This document shows positions 34,071 through 42,801 of a stretch of DNA of 64,000 bases, one piece after another. Both the position numbers and the translations under genes were made by a program. Origin of the DNA: Dinoroseobacter sp049800835 (GTDB lineage: Bacteria > Pseudomonadota > Alphaproteobacteria > Rhodobacterales > Rhodobacteraceae); assembly GCF_049800835.1 (NCBI RefSeq), contig NZ_JBNAFU010000001.1, positions 1,364,001 through 1,428,000 of the forward strand, read 5' to 3'. The notes beneath the pieces were generated by a model. It had not been told where the DNA came from. It searched no databases and worked only from the letters and a program-made list of their open reading frames with translations. Numbering within the stretch: position 1 is the stretch's first letter; every line of letters begins with the position of its first letter.

Positions 34071-37000
34071 ATGAACAAAGTTACGGATATCGCCCGTTCG
34101 GAGATCTTGTCTCGATCAGTCTCAATTGATCTCGAGGTAAATCCAGATAAGGCTCAGATCTTTGCGCTTGCAGCGGTCTCGTTAGACGTGAGCGGCCCAA
34201 AGGTTGTGGCAAGTGAAAACGTGTCCGAAGCACTTGCAAGCCTCGATACGTTCTGCAGGAACTTTGATCATATCATTGGACACAATATCCTTCGCCACGA
34301 TCTACCCCATCTCGCCGCTGCATCGCCAAAATTCGCGGCTCTAGCTATGGCACCTATAGATACGCTTTGGCTGAACCCCCTCGCATTTCCGCGCAATCCT
34401 TACCATCACCTTGTAAAGCACTATCAGGATGGCCGGCTTCAAACAGGTCAAGTCAATGATCCCGAATTTGATGCGCGGCTCGTCTTCGATGTTCTGCGAA
34501 ATCAGATTGATGCGTTTGCGGAGCTAAATCAGAAGTCTCCAGATGCGATAGTGGCGTACCACTATCTATGTTGCCAATTGCCAGGAAGCGACGGTTTCGA
34601 CCACCTCTTTTCTACTGTCAGAGGCAAGAGTATGCCGAGGGCAGAGGACGCAAGAAGCTCGATCGAGCGCCTGCTAGACGGCGCCGCTTGCCTTCCAGCA
34701 CTAGAAGCAACCCTAGATCGCTTGAGTGATGCAGGTCTTGGCTGGCCTATGGCCTATGCGCTGTCTTGGATCTCGGTTGCGGGTGGAGATTCAGTCATGC
34801 CACCTTGGGTGCGCGCACAGTTTCACGAGGCCGCTCGTATCGTTCGCAGTCTAAGAGACACCGATTGTGGTGACTCATCCTGCAAATATTGCCGCGTCAA
34901 CAACGATCCAAAGCGCGCGCTCAAACGCTGGTTTGACTTCGATGCGTTTCGCCCAGAGCCAACAGATGAGGCAGGTCGCCCACTGCAAGAGGTCATCGTC
35001 GCGAGCGCAATGAGGAGAGAGAGCCTGCTTGGCATCTTGCCTACGGGTACCGGAAAGTCAGTCTGCTACCAGATTCCCGCACTCTCTCGGTTTGATAAAA
35101 CCGGCGCTTTGACCGTGGTGATCTCGCCTTTGGTGGCCCTCATGGCCGACCAAGTGCAAGGTATGGCCCGCGCGGGTATTGCCTCGGCAGTCACCGTAAA
35201 CGGAATGCTGTCGCTCCCTGAGCGTAGCGATGCCCTCGACAAAGTACGAATGGGCGACGCGGCAATTCTGATTATATCGCCTGAGCAGCTGCGGAGCGTC
35301 TCGGTGCGTTCCGTCCTGGCGCAACGTGAGATCGGGCTCTGGGTGCTCGACGAGGCTCACTGTGTCTCGAAGTGGGGTCATGATTTCCGACCAGACTATC
35401 GCTACATCGGCCGCTTCATAAAGGAGACCTCAGGCGATGAGATTGCACCTGTTCTCTGCCTCACTGCTACTGCTAAGCCTGACGTAGTTGAAGACATCTG
35501 CAATCATTTCAACGCGCGCTTGGGGCTTGAGCTCAAACGGATTGATGGTGGCGCCAGCAGATCGAACCTTAGCTTCGAAGTGTCTTCTACCCAACGCGCA
35601 ACCAAACACGCGGATATTCTGGAGGCAATCGAAGCGCATCTGCCCGAGGGTGGAGCATCAGGCGCCGTCGTCTACTGCGCAACCCGTAGCAATGCGGAAA
35701 GAGTGGCCGAGTTCCTGCAAGCTCAAGGCCTGGCTGCTGACTATTATCACGCAAAACGTACAGCCGAAGAGAAAACGGAGATCCAAGAGGCATTTCGAGT
35801 TGGAGAGCTTCGCGTCATCGCAGCGACAAATGCCTTTGGAATGGGCATCGACAAGCCTGATGTACGACTAGTTGTGCACGGCGACGTGCCTGGATCACTC
35901 GAGAACTATCTTCAAGAGGCAGGACGAGCAGGCCGTGATCGGGCGCCTGCACGCTGTCTCCTATTATTCAGTGAGGAAGACGTAGACAGGCAATTCAGCC
36001 TTAGTGCGCGGTCGAGGCTGGCACGTCACGAAATTAGCGCAATCCTAAAAGCCGTGCGCCGGTTGGATAGTCGCACACGCAAAAACGGCGAAGTCGTCGC
36101 AACTTCCGGCGAGATCGTCAAAGAGGAGCGTGACTACGAGTTCCAACGAGACGATGCGACCGATGACACGCGCATCAAGACAGCGGTAGCCTGGTTGGAA
36201 GAAGCGAAATTGCTTCGACGCGAAGAAAACCGAGTACAGGTTTTTCCAGCCTCTCTCGCAGTTCGAGGTCTAGAAGAGGCAAAGGTAATACTTGAGAGCG
36301 CTGAAATATCTGATGCAAGGCGAGGAGAACTACTTAGGGTCGTTCGGCATATCATTAATGCCCCGAAGGAAGAGGGCATTTCGACCGATGAGTTGAGCGG
36401 AGCGAGCGGGTTGTCGGCGCCGGCGCTGCGTAAAGTTCTAACTGATCTTGAGACGCTGGGCATATCAACCGACGACACAAACATCACGATCTTCGTTCAC
36501 GTTGGCGTGGAAGACCGGTCGAGTGTGCGCTTAGAAGCTTCATCCCATCTAGAGAAAGATTTGATAACGCTGCTCCGGGAGGAGGCACCTGACGCCGAAA
36601 ATGGTGAACCTTCACCGTTTAACTTAGCGGCGATCTGCCAAGTTCTACGCGAGAATAGTCACGCTGCCGTACGTCCCGACATCGTCGCAGGTTTGCTCTA
36701 CGGCATTGCGCAGGACGGTCGTGATATGGACGGCGGGCGCGGAAACATCCATGTTCGCCGAGCCTCACATGGGAGCCTCTTTGTCCGCCTGCAACGTTCC
36801 TGGAGCGTCGTCGAAAAAACCGCTGAGCTAAGACGACAAGCGGCTGCAAGACTTCTGGCGCATCTGGCCGAGAAGGTTCCGAAAGGCGTTCGCGGCAAGG
36901 ATATTGCGGTGGAAACCACCTTGGGTGATCTCCTAGCTGGTATTAACGGCGATGCAATATTGCGCGCGTCTGTAAATGACACCAACAAACTTATGGACCG

Positions 37001-39194
37001 GGCACTTCTCTGGCTGCATGAGCAACATGTTGTGACTCTCGGCAAAGGTTTGTCGGTTTTCCGGCCCGCTATCACGCTGCACTTAAATCCAAAGGGCGGC
37101 CAGTTCACTGTCGATGACTTCACACCGCTAGATGAACACTACACCGAGCAAACAATCCAAACCCATGTGATGGCCACTTATGCGCAAAAGGGTTTGGAAA
37201 GCATGCAAGATGCGGAAAGGTTGGCACTCGACTACTTTGATCTCGATCGAGACCGCTTCATGCAACGCTGGATGCCAGGTCGCGGAACTGAATTCCGACG
37301 GCAAGCGACAGGCGAAACCTGGTCCCGCATCGTCGATGCGTTGGGCAATACCACGCAGGAGCAGATTGTTCGGGACAACCGCGAACAGACAAACGTTCTC
37401 GTTTTGGCAGGACCAGGCTCTGGCAAGACGCGCGTGCTCGTCCATCGCATCGCATACCTCGTAAAGATCAAGAGGGAAGATCCGAGGGGCATATTGGTTC
37501 TTGCCTACAATCGGCATGCAGTTGCGGAGATCCGGGAAAGGCTTCGTCAGCTCATTGGAGATGAGGCACGCTTTGTAGCCATTTCAACGATCCACTCTCT
37601 GGCAATGCGACTTGTCGGGGCCAGCTTCGCCGGTCGCGATAGTGCAGACCGTCATGACTTCGACACGCTCCTTCTCGATGCCGTAAATCTCGTTCGTGGC
37701 TATGGATTGGACAAGAATGCGGCAGAAGCTCTGCGCGAGACGTTGGTGCAGGGTTACCGCTGGCTGTTGGTCGATGAATATCAGGATGTAGGCCCAGAGG
37801 AGTATGCGCTCATTGCCGCCGTTGCTGGACGCAGTCTAGACGATCCGGACCTTAGAATAAGCCTATTTGCCGTAGGCGACGATGATCAGAACATATACTC
37901 GTTCTCCGGTGCATCGGTCCGTCACATTCGGCAATTCGAGGAAGACTACTCCGCGAGACCGGTCTACCTCACAGATAACTATCGTTCCTCGCAACATATC
38001 ATCACGGCGGCAAATGCTGTGATCGAAGAATCCGGCGACCGAATGAAAGTGGATCATCCAATAATTATCGATGAAGCTCGCCGAAATAGCCCGGCTGGCG
38101 GTGTAATGTCTGACCTCGATCCAGTAGCTCAAGGCCGGGTGCAGATCCTGGAATGCCCGACCGGCAATGATGCGCAAGCCATGGCCGCGCTTGACGAATT
38201 GCAGCGGCTGTCTCGACTGGTTCCTGACTGGAATTGGTCGCGGACGGCGATTATCTCGCGGGATTGGCAAAAACTAGCACCAGTGCGTGATTATGCTGAG
38301 GCTTTGGGTATTCCAGTAGAAGTCGCCAATGAGCGGCTGCCTGGTATTTGGCGAATGCGCGAAATGCAGGACTTCGTCGCGGGGCTGCGCGACGTGCGAG
38401 GCGATCTCCTGAGGATTACTGACCTCACTGGACATCTTAACCGGATCCCGTCTTCGAGGTGGACAAACCGGATCGGTGAAGGTCTCGGGCTTCTCGCACG
38501 GGAAATCGACAACCGCGCACTTCCCGCGGAGGATATTATCGAATGGCTGGCAGAGTGGGCGGGCGAGGCGTGGGGTGAGCAGCGTGGCCTCAAGCTCGTG
38601 ACCGCGCATAGTGCAAAGGGCCTAGAGTTCGATGATGTGGTTATTCTTGATGGAGGCTGGGAACGGCCGGGTAAGAATGAGGATCAAGACGCCCCCCGTC
38701 GCCTCTTTTACGTTGCAATGACACGTGCGAAACGAAATCTGATCGTAATGAGCAACGACAACCACGAGTATCTGCCAACGAGGTCTCCATCGATTATTAG
38801 CCGGATTGTCAAACCAAACACTGATGCATCTCCAAAGCCACGACGTTTCTTTCAGTCAGCCGAAGCGCGTATGGTCGACTTGTCGTTTGCTGGGCGACTT
38901 CAGGAGAACAACCCATCTCTAAAGGCGATTTCCGAAGCGCGTACAGGCGATCCGGTCACATTGAAGTTGCAGGAAAACTGTGTCTGGGCGCTCACCGATG
39001 CCGCAGGTCGCCTACTGGGGCGTATGGCAAAAAAGAACTACTCAGCTCCTGATGGCGCAACATTCGCCCATGGAGAAGTCGCGGCCATCATCCGGAGATA
39101 TCGGGAAGACAACGAAGAGGTTTTCCAGCACCTCCTGAGGCGAGATGTCTGGGAAGTCGTCGTCCCCGAGCTGGTGTTTGAAGGAAAGCCGTGA
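34071..39194 (+). CDS. Three-module fusion: DEDD exonuclease - RecQ helicase - UvrD helicase
   Basis: A single 1,707-aa protein. Residues ~15-140 look like a DEDD 3'-5' exonuclease: SIDLEVN (Asp20, Glu22), GHNILRHDL (Asp77), and NDPEFDA (Asp134) with Asn129 where His or Tyr is usual. A cysteine group (Cys266, 271, 274) precedes a RecQ-type helicase (~300-640) with Walker A LPTGTGKS (Lys329), DEAHC (Asp427) and QEAGRAGRD. I see no RQC zinc cluster after it. Residues ~1090-1560 are a UvrD/Rep helicase with AGPGSGKTR (Lys1119), VDEYQDV (Asp1235), GDDDQNIYSFSGA and TAHSAKGLEF (~1511). Codon use is more A+T-rich than in the neighbours. It stands alone in a tRNA-flanked segment, which suggests acquired defence or DNA-processing cargo. 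Confidence 0.88.
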   Translation: MNKVTDIARSEILSRSVSIDLEVNPDKAQIFALAAVSLDVSGPKVVASENVSEALASLDTFCRNFDHIIGHNILRHDLPHLAAASPKFAALAMAPIDTLWLNPLAFPRNPYHHLVKHYQDGRLQTGQVNDPEFDARLVFDVLRNQIDAFAELNQKSPDAIVAYHYLCCQLPGSDGFDHLFSTVRGKSMPRAEDARSSIERLLDGAACLPALEATLDRLSDAGLGWPMAYALSWISVAGGDSVMPPWVRAQFHEAARIVRSLRDTDCGDSSCKYCRVNNDPKRALKRWFDFDAFRPEPTDEAGRPLQEVIVASAMRRESLLGILPTGTGKSVCYQIPALSRFDKTGALTVVISPLVALMADQVQGMARAGIASAVTVNGMLSLPERSDALDKVRMGDAAILIISPEQLRSVSVRSVLAQREIGLWVLDEAHCVSKWGHDFRPDYRYIGRFIKETSGDEIAPVLCLTATAKPDVVEDICNHFNARLGLELKRIDGGASRSNLSFEVSSTQRATKHADILEAIEAHLPEGGASGAVVYCATRSNAERVAEFLQAQGLAADYYHAKRTAEEKTEIQEAFRVGELRVIAATNAFGMGIDKPDVRLVVHGDVPGSLENYLQEAGRAGRDRAPARCLLLFSEEDVDRQFSLSARSRLARHEISAILKAVRRLDSRTRKNGEVVATSGEIVKEERDYEFQRDDATDDTRIKTAVAWLEEAKLLRREENRVQVFPASLAVRGLEEAKVILESAEISDARRGELLRVVRHIINAPKEEGISTDELSGASGLSAPALRKVLTDLETLGISTDDTNITIFVHVGVEDRSSVRLEASSHLEKDLITLLREEAPDAENGEPSPFNLAAICQVLRENSHAAVRPDIVAGLLYGIAQDGRDMDGGRGNIHVRRASHGSLFVRLQRSWSVVEKTAELRRQAAARLLAHLAEKVPKGVRGKDIAVETTLGDLLAGINGDAILRASVNDTNKLMDRALLWLHEQHVVTLGKGLSVFRPAITLHLNPKGGQFTVDDFTPLDEHYTEQTIQTHVMATYAQKGLESMQDAERLALDYFDLDRDRFMQRWMPGRGTEFRRQATGETWSRIVDALGNTTQEQIVRDNREQTNVLVLAGPGSGKTRVLVHRIAYLVKIKREDPRGILVLAYNRHAVAEIRERLRQLIGDEARFVAISTIHSLAMRLVGASFAGRDSADRHDFDTLLLDAVNLVRGYGLDKNAAEALRETLVQGYRWLLVDEYQDVGPEEYALIAAVAGRSLDDPDLRISLFAVGDDDQNIYSFSGASVRHIRQFEEDYSARPVYLTDNYRSSQHIITAANAVIEESGDRMKVDHPIIIDEARRNSPAGGVMSDLDPVAQGRVQILECPTGNDAQAMAALDELQRLSRLVPDWNWSRTAIISRDWQKLAPVRDYAEALGIPVEVANERLPGIWRMREMQDFVAGLRDVRGDLLRITDLTGHLNRIPSSRWTNRIGEGLGLLAREIDNRALPAEDIIEWLAEWAGEAWGEQRGLKLVTAHSAKGLEFDDVVILDGGWERPGKNEDQDAPRRLFYVAMTRAKRNLIVMSNDNHEYLPTRSPSIISRIVKPNTDASPKPRRFFQSAEARMVDLSFAGRLQENNPSLKAISEARTGDPVTLKLQENCVWALTDAAGRLLGRMAKKNYSAPDGATFAHGEVAAIIRRYREDNEEVFQHLLRRDVWEVVVPELVFEGKP

Positions 39195-39204
39195 GTTTCG
39201 GCGT

Positions 39205-39360
39205 CTAGCTCTCATGCGCCGTCCCCCTATACCGGTACTTCATGCGCCAGAGTTTCGACCCCGAACGGGTCACCAGAACATGCAGACCGTTGCCGTCGAA
39301 CATCTTGTAGTCACGATCGCGAGGCTTTGCATTGCGGAGGGCGGTGTCTGTCAGGGGCAT
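39205..39360 (-). pseudogene. Truncated tyrosine integrase (N-terminal DUF4102 arm-binding domain only)
   Basis: Fifty-one codons starting at the ATG at 39360 read MPLTDTALRNAKPRDRDYK, then FDGNGLHVLVTRSGSKLWRM and KYRYRG. This is the start of P4-type integrases (DUF4102). After KYRYRG the match stops and TAG follows at 39205. All of the catalytic domain is missing. The fragment ends 10 bp from the stop of the helicase gene, so the helicase-bearing DNA replaced the rest of the integrase. It points away from tRNA-Phe, the normal placement for an integrase at its attachment site. Confidence 0.8.
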
Positions 39361-39366
39361 CGAGGT

Positions 39367-39385
39367 GGGAATCGAATTGGAGTTT
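39367..39385. repeat. Integrase-leader motif (right copy)
   Basis: GGGAATCGAATTGGAGTTT, 6 bp upstream of the integrase ATG, repeated with one base missing at 33690-33707. Confidence 0.45.
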
Positions 39386-39534
39386 GCGCCAATGTGATTT
39401 TCATTTTATCCCCTGTGATACCCCCAGTTTCGTCGGCTGCCCCCGGATTCCGCTGTTCAACCTTGGACTGTAATTGCAGCAAAATCACGGCGTTACCGGC
39501 CATATCGGACACCACTGGAATTCTCTGGAAGAGG

Positions 39535-39558
39535 TGATGGTGCCCGGGGGCGGAATCG
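39535..39558. repeat. Attachment-site-like sequence at tRNA-Phe 3' end (right)
   Basis: Overlaps the CCA end and T-arm of tRNA-Phe and is repeated, with three differences, at 33535-33557. P4-type integrases usually recombine at exactly this part of a tRNA gene. Confidence 0.5.
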
Positions 39559-39612
39559 AACCACCGACACGAGGATTTTCAATCCACTGCTCTACCCCTG
39601 AGCTACCCGGGC
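39538..39612 (-). tRNA. tRNA-Phe (GAA)
   Basis: A 75-nt cloverleaf on the minus strand, with acceptor stem GCCCGGG/CCCGGGC, D-stem GCTC/GAGC, anticodon loop TTGAAAA giving anticodon GAA, T-loop TTCGATT and encoded CCA. The anticodon stem has one T-T mismatch. It lies downstream of yacG, its normal place in this family, and is the probable integration target of the segment to its left. Confidence 0.93.
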
Positions 39613-39710
39613 ACGGGGCGGCGGACCGCCTCAGGGTGGATGCGTTCTAGTAGGTCGCCGAACTGGTGTCCAGAGGCGCAAATGCAAAAAATCGCGTTTG
39701 GTTTCGAACC

Positions 39711-39893
39711 CTAGTGTGGGCGTTCGCGGGATGGCGTGTCGTGCGGACTGTCTTCGCTGAATGCGTCCTCGTCGGTCACCGGAATTGCGTAACTTCCGGT
39801 CATCCATCGACCAAGATCCACGTCTGCACATCGCTTCGAGCAAAATGGCCGGTAGCGCGCCACAGGGGCTTTCTTGCAGATCGGGCAGGTCAT
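39711..39893 (-). CDS. yacG: DNA gyrase inhibitor YacG
   Basis: A 60-aa zinc protein from the ATG at 39893, overlapping the RNase gene stop (ATGA). It shows the four-cysteine site MTCPICKK and FCSKRCADVDLGRW. YacG binds GyrB and blocks DNA binding by gyrase. The acidic C-terminal tail is normal for the family. It is the last protein gene of the block before tRNA-Phe. Confidence 0.9.
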   Translation of the reverse strand: MTCPICKKAPVARYRPFCSKRCADVDLGRWMTGSYAIPVTDEDAFSEDSPHDTPSRERPH

Positions 39894-40936
39894 GGCAGAT
39901 CCTGTGCGCTGAGGGGGAGGCGATCGCGTTTGCGCTGCAACTCGAAATGGCCCATCGGGGTCCACCCGACAAGGCTCGTTTCGACAGAATCGGCCCGCAA
40001 CGCAGCGCGCAGCACCTGTTCGAGTTGCTTACGGTCTTTCTTGGGCATCGGCGCAAAGTCGATGACGATCTGTCCGCCAAGTCCCTTGAGCCGCAGCAAC
40101 CGGGGCAAGGCGCGGGCCGCCGAAATGTTGGCTTTCAGACCGGCGGCCGGAGAGGTATCGGCGCCGGTATTGACATCGACCGCGACCAGCGCCCGGGTCG
40201 GTTCGACAAAGAGCCGTGCCCCGCTGGCGAGAGGCGACCCCGCCCCGCGCAACCCGTCCAGCGCCTCCAGAATACCGTGATCGGCGAAACCGCCGGCCTC
40301 CGTGATGATCTGGTCCGGCGTGGGGTCGCCCCAGTCACGCCAGGCAAGATGATGCGGGTCAGGCGCGTCCAGGAGCAGTGCGGGGGCGCCGTGGGAGCCA
40401 TCCTGCACGACAGCATCGGCAAGGGCGATCTGATCACGCAGATCTTCGCCAACCTCGTCCACATCGGCTTCGGCCGCAGCAGACCGAACGATCACACCAT
40501 ATCCCAACCCGCCAAGCATTTCTTCGGCGAGCGTTTTCAGATCGTGGCGCACCGCCTCGTCCGTCAGTGACTTCGCGACGTTCACACCGGGCGCGCCGGG
40601 TGTGATGATGCAATAGCGGCTCTTGAAGAGAACGCGCGCCGTCACGGGAATGGCCTTGCCGGGTTCTGCCACCCCTGTCACCTGCACCAGCAGCGGTTTG
40701 CCTGGAACCGGGGGTTTGCCGCCCCCCCGCAGAAAACCATTGAACCCATCGAGCTTCACGATCCCGCCGCCCTGGCCTTTCATTGGCCGGTCTGCGACCG
40801 CACGAAAAATCGCCCCCGGCAGCGGTGGCGCGGACTCGGGAGGCTCAATCGCCACATCCTGAAGCACGCCATCCACCAGCAACGCCGCGGCCGGTCGCTC
40901 CCCCAGATGGTCGAGGACAATCACGCGGCCTTTCAT
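39890..40936 (-). CDS. Ribonuclease E/G family protein
   Basis: A 348-aa endoribonuclease-like protein beginning MKGRVIVLDHLGERP at 40936, 4-bp overlap with maf. It matches the core of RNase E/G: GFLRGGGKPP, RYCIITPGAPGVNVAKSL, LFVEPTRALVAVDVNTGAD (metal-site Asp) and GGQIVIDFAPMPKKDRK. It is shorter than RNase G and RNase E and lacks the full S1 domain and the zinc-link cysteines, as do the short alphaproteobacterial members in this operon. Confidence 0.87.
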   Translation of the reverse strand: MKGRVIVLDHLGERPAAALLVDGVLQDVAIEPPESAPPLPGAIFRAVADRPMKGQGGGIVKLDGFNGFLRGGGKPPVPGKPLLVQVTGVAEPGKAIPVTARVLFKSRYCIITPGAPGVNVAKSLTDEAVRHDLKTLAEEMLGGLGYGVIVRSAAAEADVDEVGEDLRDQIALADAVVQDGSHGAPALLLDAPDPHHLAWRDWGDPTPDQIITEAGGFADHGILEALDGLRGAGSPLASGARLFVEPTRALVAVDVNTGADTSPAAGLKANISAARALPRLLRLKGLGGQIVIDFAPMPKKDRKQLEQVLRAALRADSVETSLVGWTPMGHFELQRKRDRLPLSAQDLP

Positions 40937-41517
40937 CGGGCAGGCTCCAATATACCATAGCTGCGCAACAGGGCGCTTGTCTCGGCCAGCGGGAGCCCGA
41001 CGACGCCGGTGAACGAGCCGCTGAGCCACGGAATGAACGCTCCGGCTGCGCCTTGGATGGCATAACCGCCTGCTTTGCCTTCCCATTCACCACTGGCGAC
41101 GTAAGTGGCAATCTGATCGGCACTCAGATGGGTCATGCGCAAGGCGGTCGTAACCTGTCGTTCTGACATGCGGTCCGCACTGCGCACCGCGAGGGCTGTG
41201 ATGACCTTGTGACGGCGCCCGGACATCAGGCGCAGGAAGCCGGCCGCCTCCTCCGCGCCAGCCGGTTTGCCAAGAATACGCAGACCAACGCAAACGGTTG
41301 TGTCAGCAGTCAACAGCACCTCACCATCCGCCAGCGACAGCGCTTCGGATTTCTCGCGGGCCAACCGTGTCACGTAGGACAAAGGCCGTTCGCCCGGGCG
41401 TGGGTCTTCGTCGATATCCGCCGCGCGAATGTCATCGGGGATTACACCGATCTGCGCCAGCAGGTCACGCCTGCGGGGTGAGCCCGAGCCGAGGATCAGC
41501 CGGGGTCGGTCCGCCAT
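40933..41517 (-). CDS. maf: Maf family nucleoside triphosphate pyrophosphatase
   Basis: A 194-aa Maf/HAM1-fold housecleaning enzyme hydrolysing non-canonical or canonical NTPs to monophosphates. It has LILGSGSPRRRDLLAQIG at the N-terminus (SxSPRR motif), TADTTVCVG with the catalytic acid, and EWEGKAGGYAIQG. It is coupled to the RNase gene by a 4-bp overlap and follows infA by 12 bp. Confidence 0.92.
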   Translation of the reverse strand: MADRPRLILGSGSPRRRDLLAQIGVIPDDIRAADIDEDPRPGERPLSYVTRLAREKSEALSLADGEVLLTADTTVCVGLRILGKPAGAEEAAGFLRLMSGRRHKVITALAVRSADRMSERQVTTALRMTHLSADQIATYVASGEWEGKAGGYAIQGAAGAFIPWLSGSFTGVVGLPLAETSALLRSYGILEPAR

Positions 41518-41529
41518 CGGAAACGGCGC

Positions 41530-41748
41530 TTACTTGAAGCGGTAGTTGATCCGACCCTTGGTCAGATCATAGGGGGTCATCTCGACCTGTACCTTGTCGC
41601 CGGCCAGAACCCGGATGCGGTTCTTGCGCATCTTGCCTGCCGTATGTGCGATGATCTCATGGCCGTTTTCCAGCTCGACCCGAAACGTCGCATTCGGCAG
41701 GAGTTCCTTCACGACGCCTGGAAATTCGAGCAGTTCTTCCTTGGCCAT
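41530..41748 (-). CDS. infA: Translation initiation factor IF-1
   Basis: A 72-aa S1-fold protein beginning MAKEELLEFPG, the exact family length. FRVELENGHEIIAHTAGKM and RVLAGDKVQVEMTPYDLTKG are the conserved strands. It binds the A site of the 30S subunit in initiation. Confidence 0.97.
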   Translation of the reverse strand: MAKEELLEFPGVVKELLPNATFRVELENGHEIIAHTAGKMRKNRIRVLAGDKVQVEMTPYDLTKGRINYRFK

Positions 41749-41861
41749 GGTGTCTCCATCATTGTTTCGCTTGCCAAACTGCAAGCGCGCCTTCATATGC
41801 GCGCAGTTCGCCCGGTTTTCAAGGTTAAGTTTTAAGCGCGCCCCCCAAACGACAGGTCCGT

Positions 41862-42344
41862 TTACCTGCCCGGACCCGGTGGGCCGAAGCGGGACATGAT
41901 CTCGCTGTAGATCTGATCGCGGGTCTGGCGATAGGCGATCAGCTTGGCATCACGAGCCTTGCCAATGCCGACAGGGTTCATGATCGGCCAGTACTCCACC
42001 TCCAGATGGAAGACGCGCGTAAGTTCCAATGCCTGCCGCTGGGAGGCTGGCGAAAGGGCAACGATCAGGTCGAAGGAGCTCAGATCATCCCCCCATTCCT
42101 GCATCTCTTCGAAGGTGCGCGACCGGTGGCGTTCAAGTTCCACGCCGATCTCGGCGCAGACCGCTACGGCAAACCCGTCAATGTCCAGATCACTTTTGAC
42201 CCCGGCGGACTGGACGTAAGCGCGTTGCCCGTAGAACCGTTTCATCATCCCTTCGGCCATGGGCGAGCGGATCGCGTTATGATCGCAGCAGAACAGAACC
42301 GAAGAGGGAAAGGGCAACGCCTCAGCCCCCGTGATGCAGGACAC
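41862..42344 (-). CDS. Low-molecular-weight protein tyrosine phosphatase/arsenate reductase-like protein
   Basis: A 160-aa protein with the P-loop VLFCCDHNAIRSPMAEG, containing the C-x5-R phosphatase signature (CDHNAIR). The usual DP acid motif near the C-terminus is not obvious. The start is uncertain: the GTG at 42344 overlaps UPF0262 by 23 bp, and a TTG at 42317 just after its stop is a good alternative. It belongs to the conserved hisD-infA block. Confidence 0.82.
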   Translation of the reverse strand: MSCITGAEALPFPSSVLFCCDHNAIRSPMAEGMMKRFYGQRAYVQSAGVKSDLDIDGFAVAVCAEIGVELERHRSRTFEEMQEWGDDLSSFDLIVALSPASQRQALELTRVFHLEVEYWPIMNPVGIGKARDAKLIAYRQTRDQIYSEIMSRFGPPGPGR

Positions 42345-42801
42345 AGATCAGGGTGAAGAGACGTCGCGCAGTGTCGATGTCGACCTCTGCCTTGCCGTCG
42401 AGCCGCTCTTCCAACACCCGGGCACCTTCATTGTGGATGCCGCGTCGGGCCATGTCGATGGCCTCGATCTGAGCGGGGGGCAAGCGTTTGACCGCCTCGA
42501 AGTAGTTCTCGCAAATCTGCCAATAGTCCTTGACGATTTGCCTGAACGGGCTGAGCGACAGGTGAAACTCCCCCAACGGGTCGCCATTTTCGGACCCTAT
42601 ATCGAAGACCAGCCGGCGGTCTCGGATTGCCAGTTGCAGCCGATACGGCCCCGGCGGCACCTCTCGGCCTTCGCGGGTCGGAAGACGAAAGGTGTTGTCC
42701 TCGAGCAGGTCGAAGATCGCAACCTTGCGCTCCTGCTCGATGGCAGGGGTCGGCGGCGGCAGCGCGCTGTCATCAATGGAAATGTCGATAAGGCTGCTCA
42801 T
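42322..42801 (-). CDS. UPF0262 family protein
   Basis: A 159-aa protein conserved in alphaproteobacteria beside hisD; function unknown. Recognisable stretches are ERKVAIFDLLEDNTF, FHLSLSPFRQIVKDYWQIC and IEAIDMARRGIHNEGA. It overlaps the hisD stop by 4 bp and the phosphatase start. Confidence 0.92.
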   Translation of the reverse strand: MSSLIDISIDDSALPPPTPAIEQERKVAIFDLLEDNTFRLPTREGREVPPGPYRLQLAIRDRRLVFDIGSENGDPLGEFHLSLSPFRQIVKDYWQICENYFEAVKRLPPAQIEAIDMARRGIHNEGARVLEERLDGKAEVDIDTARRLFTLICVLHHGG

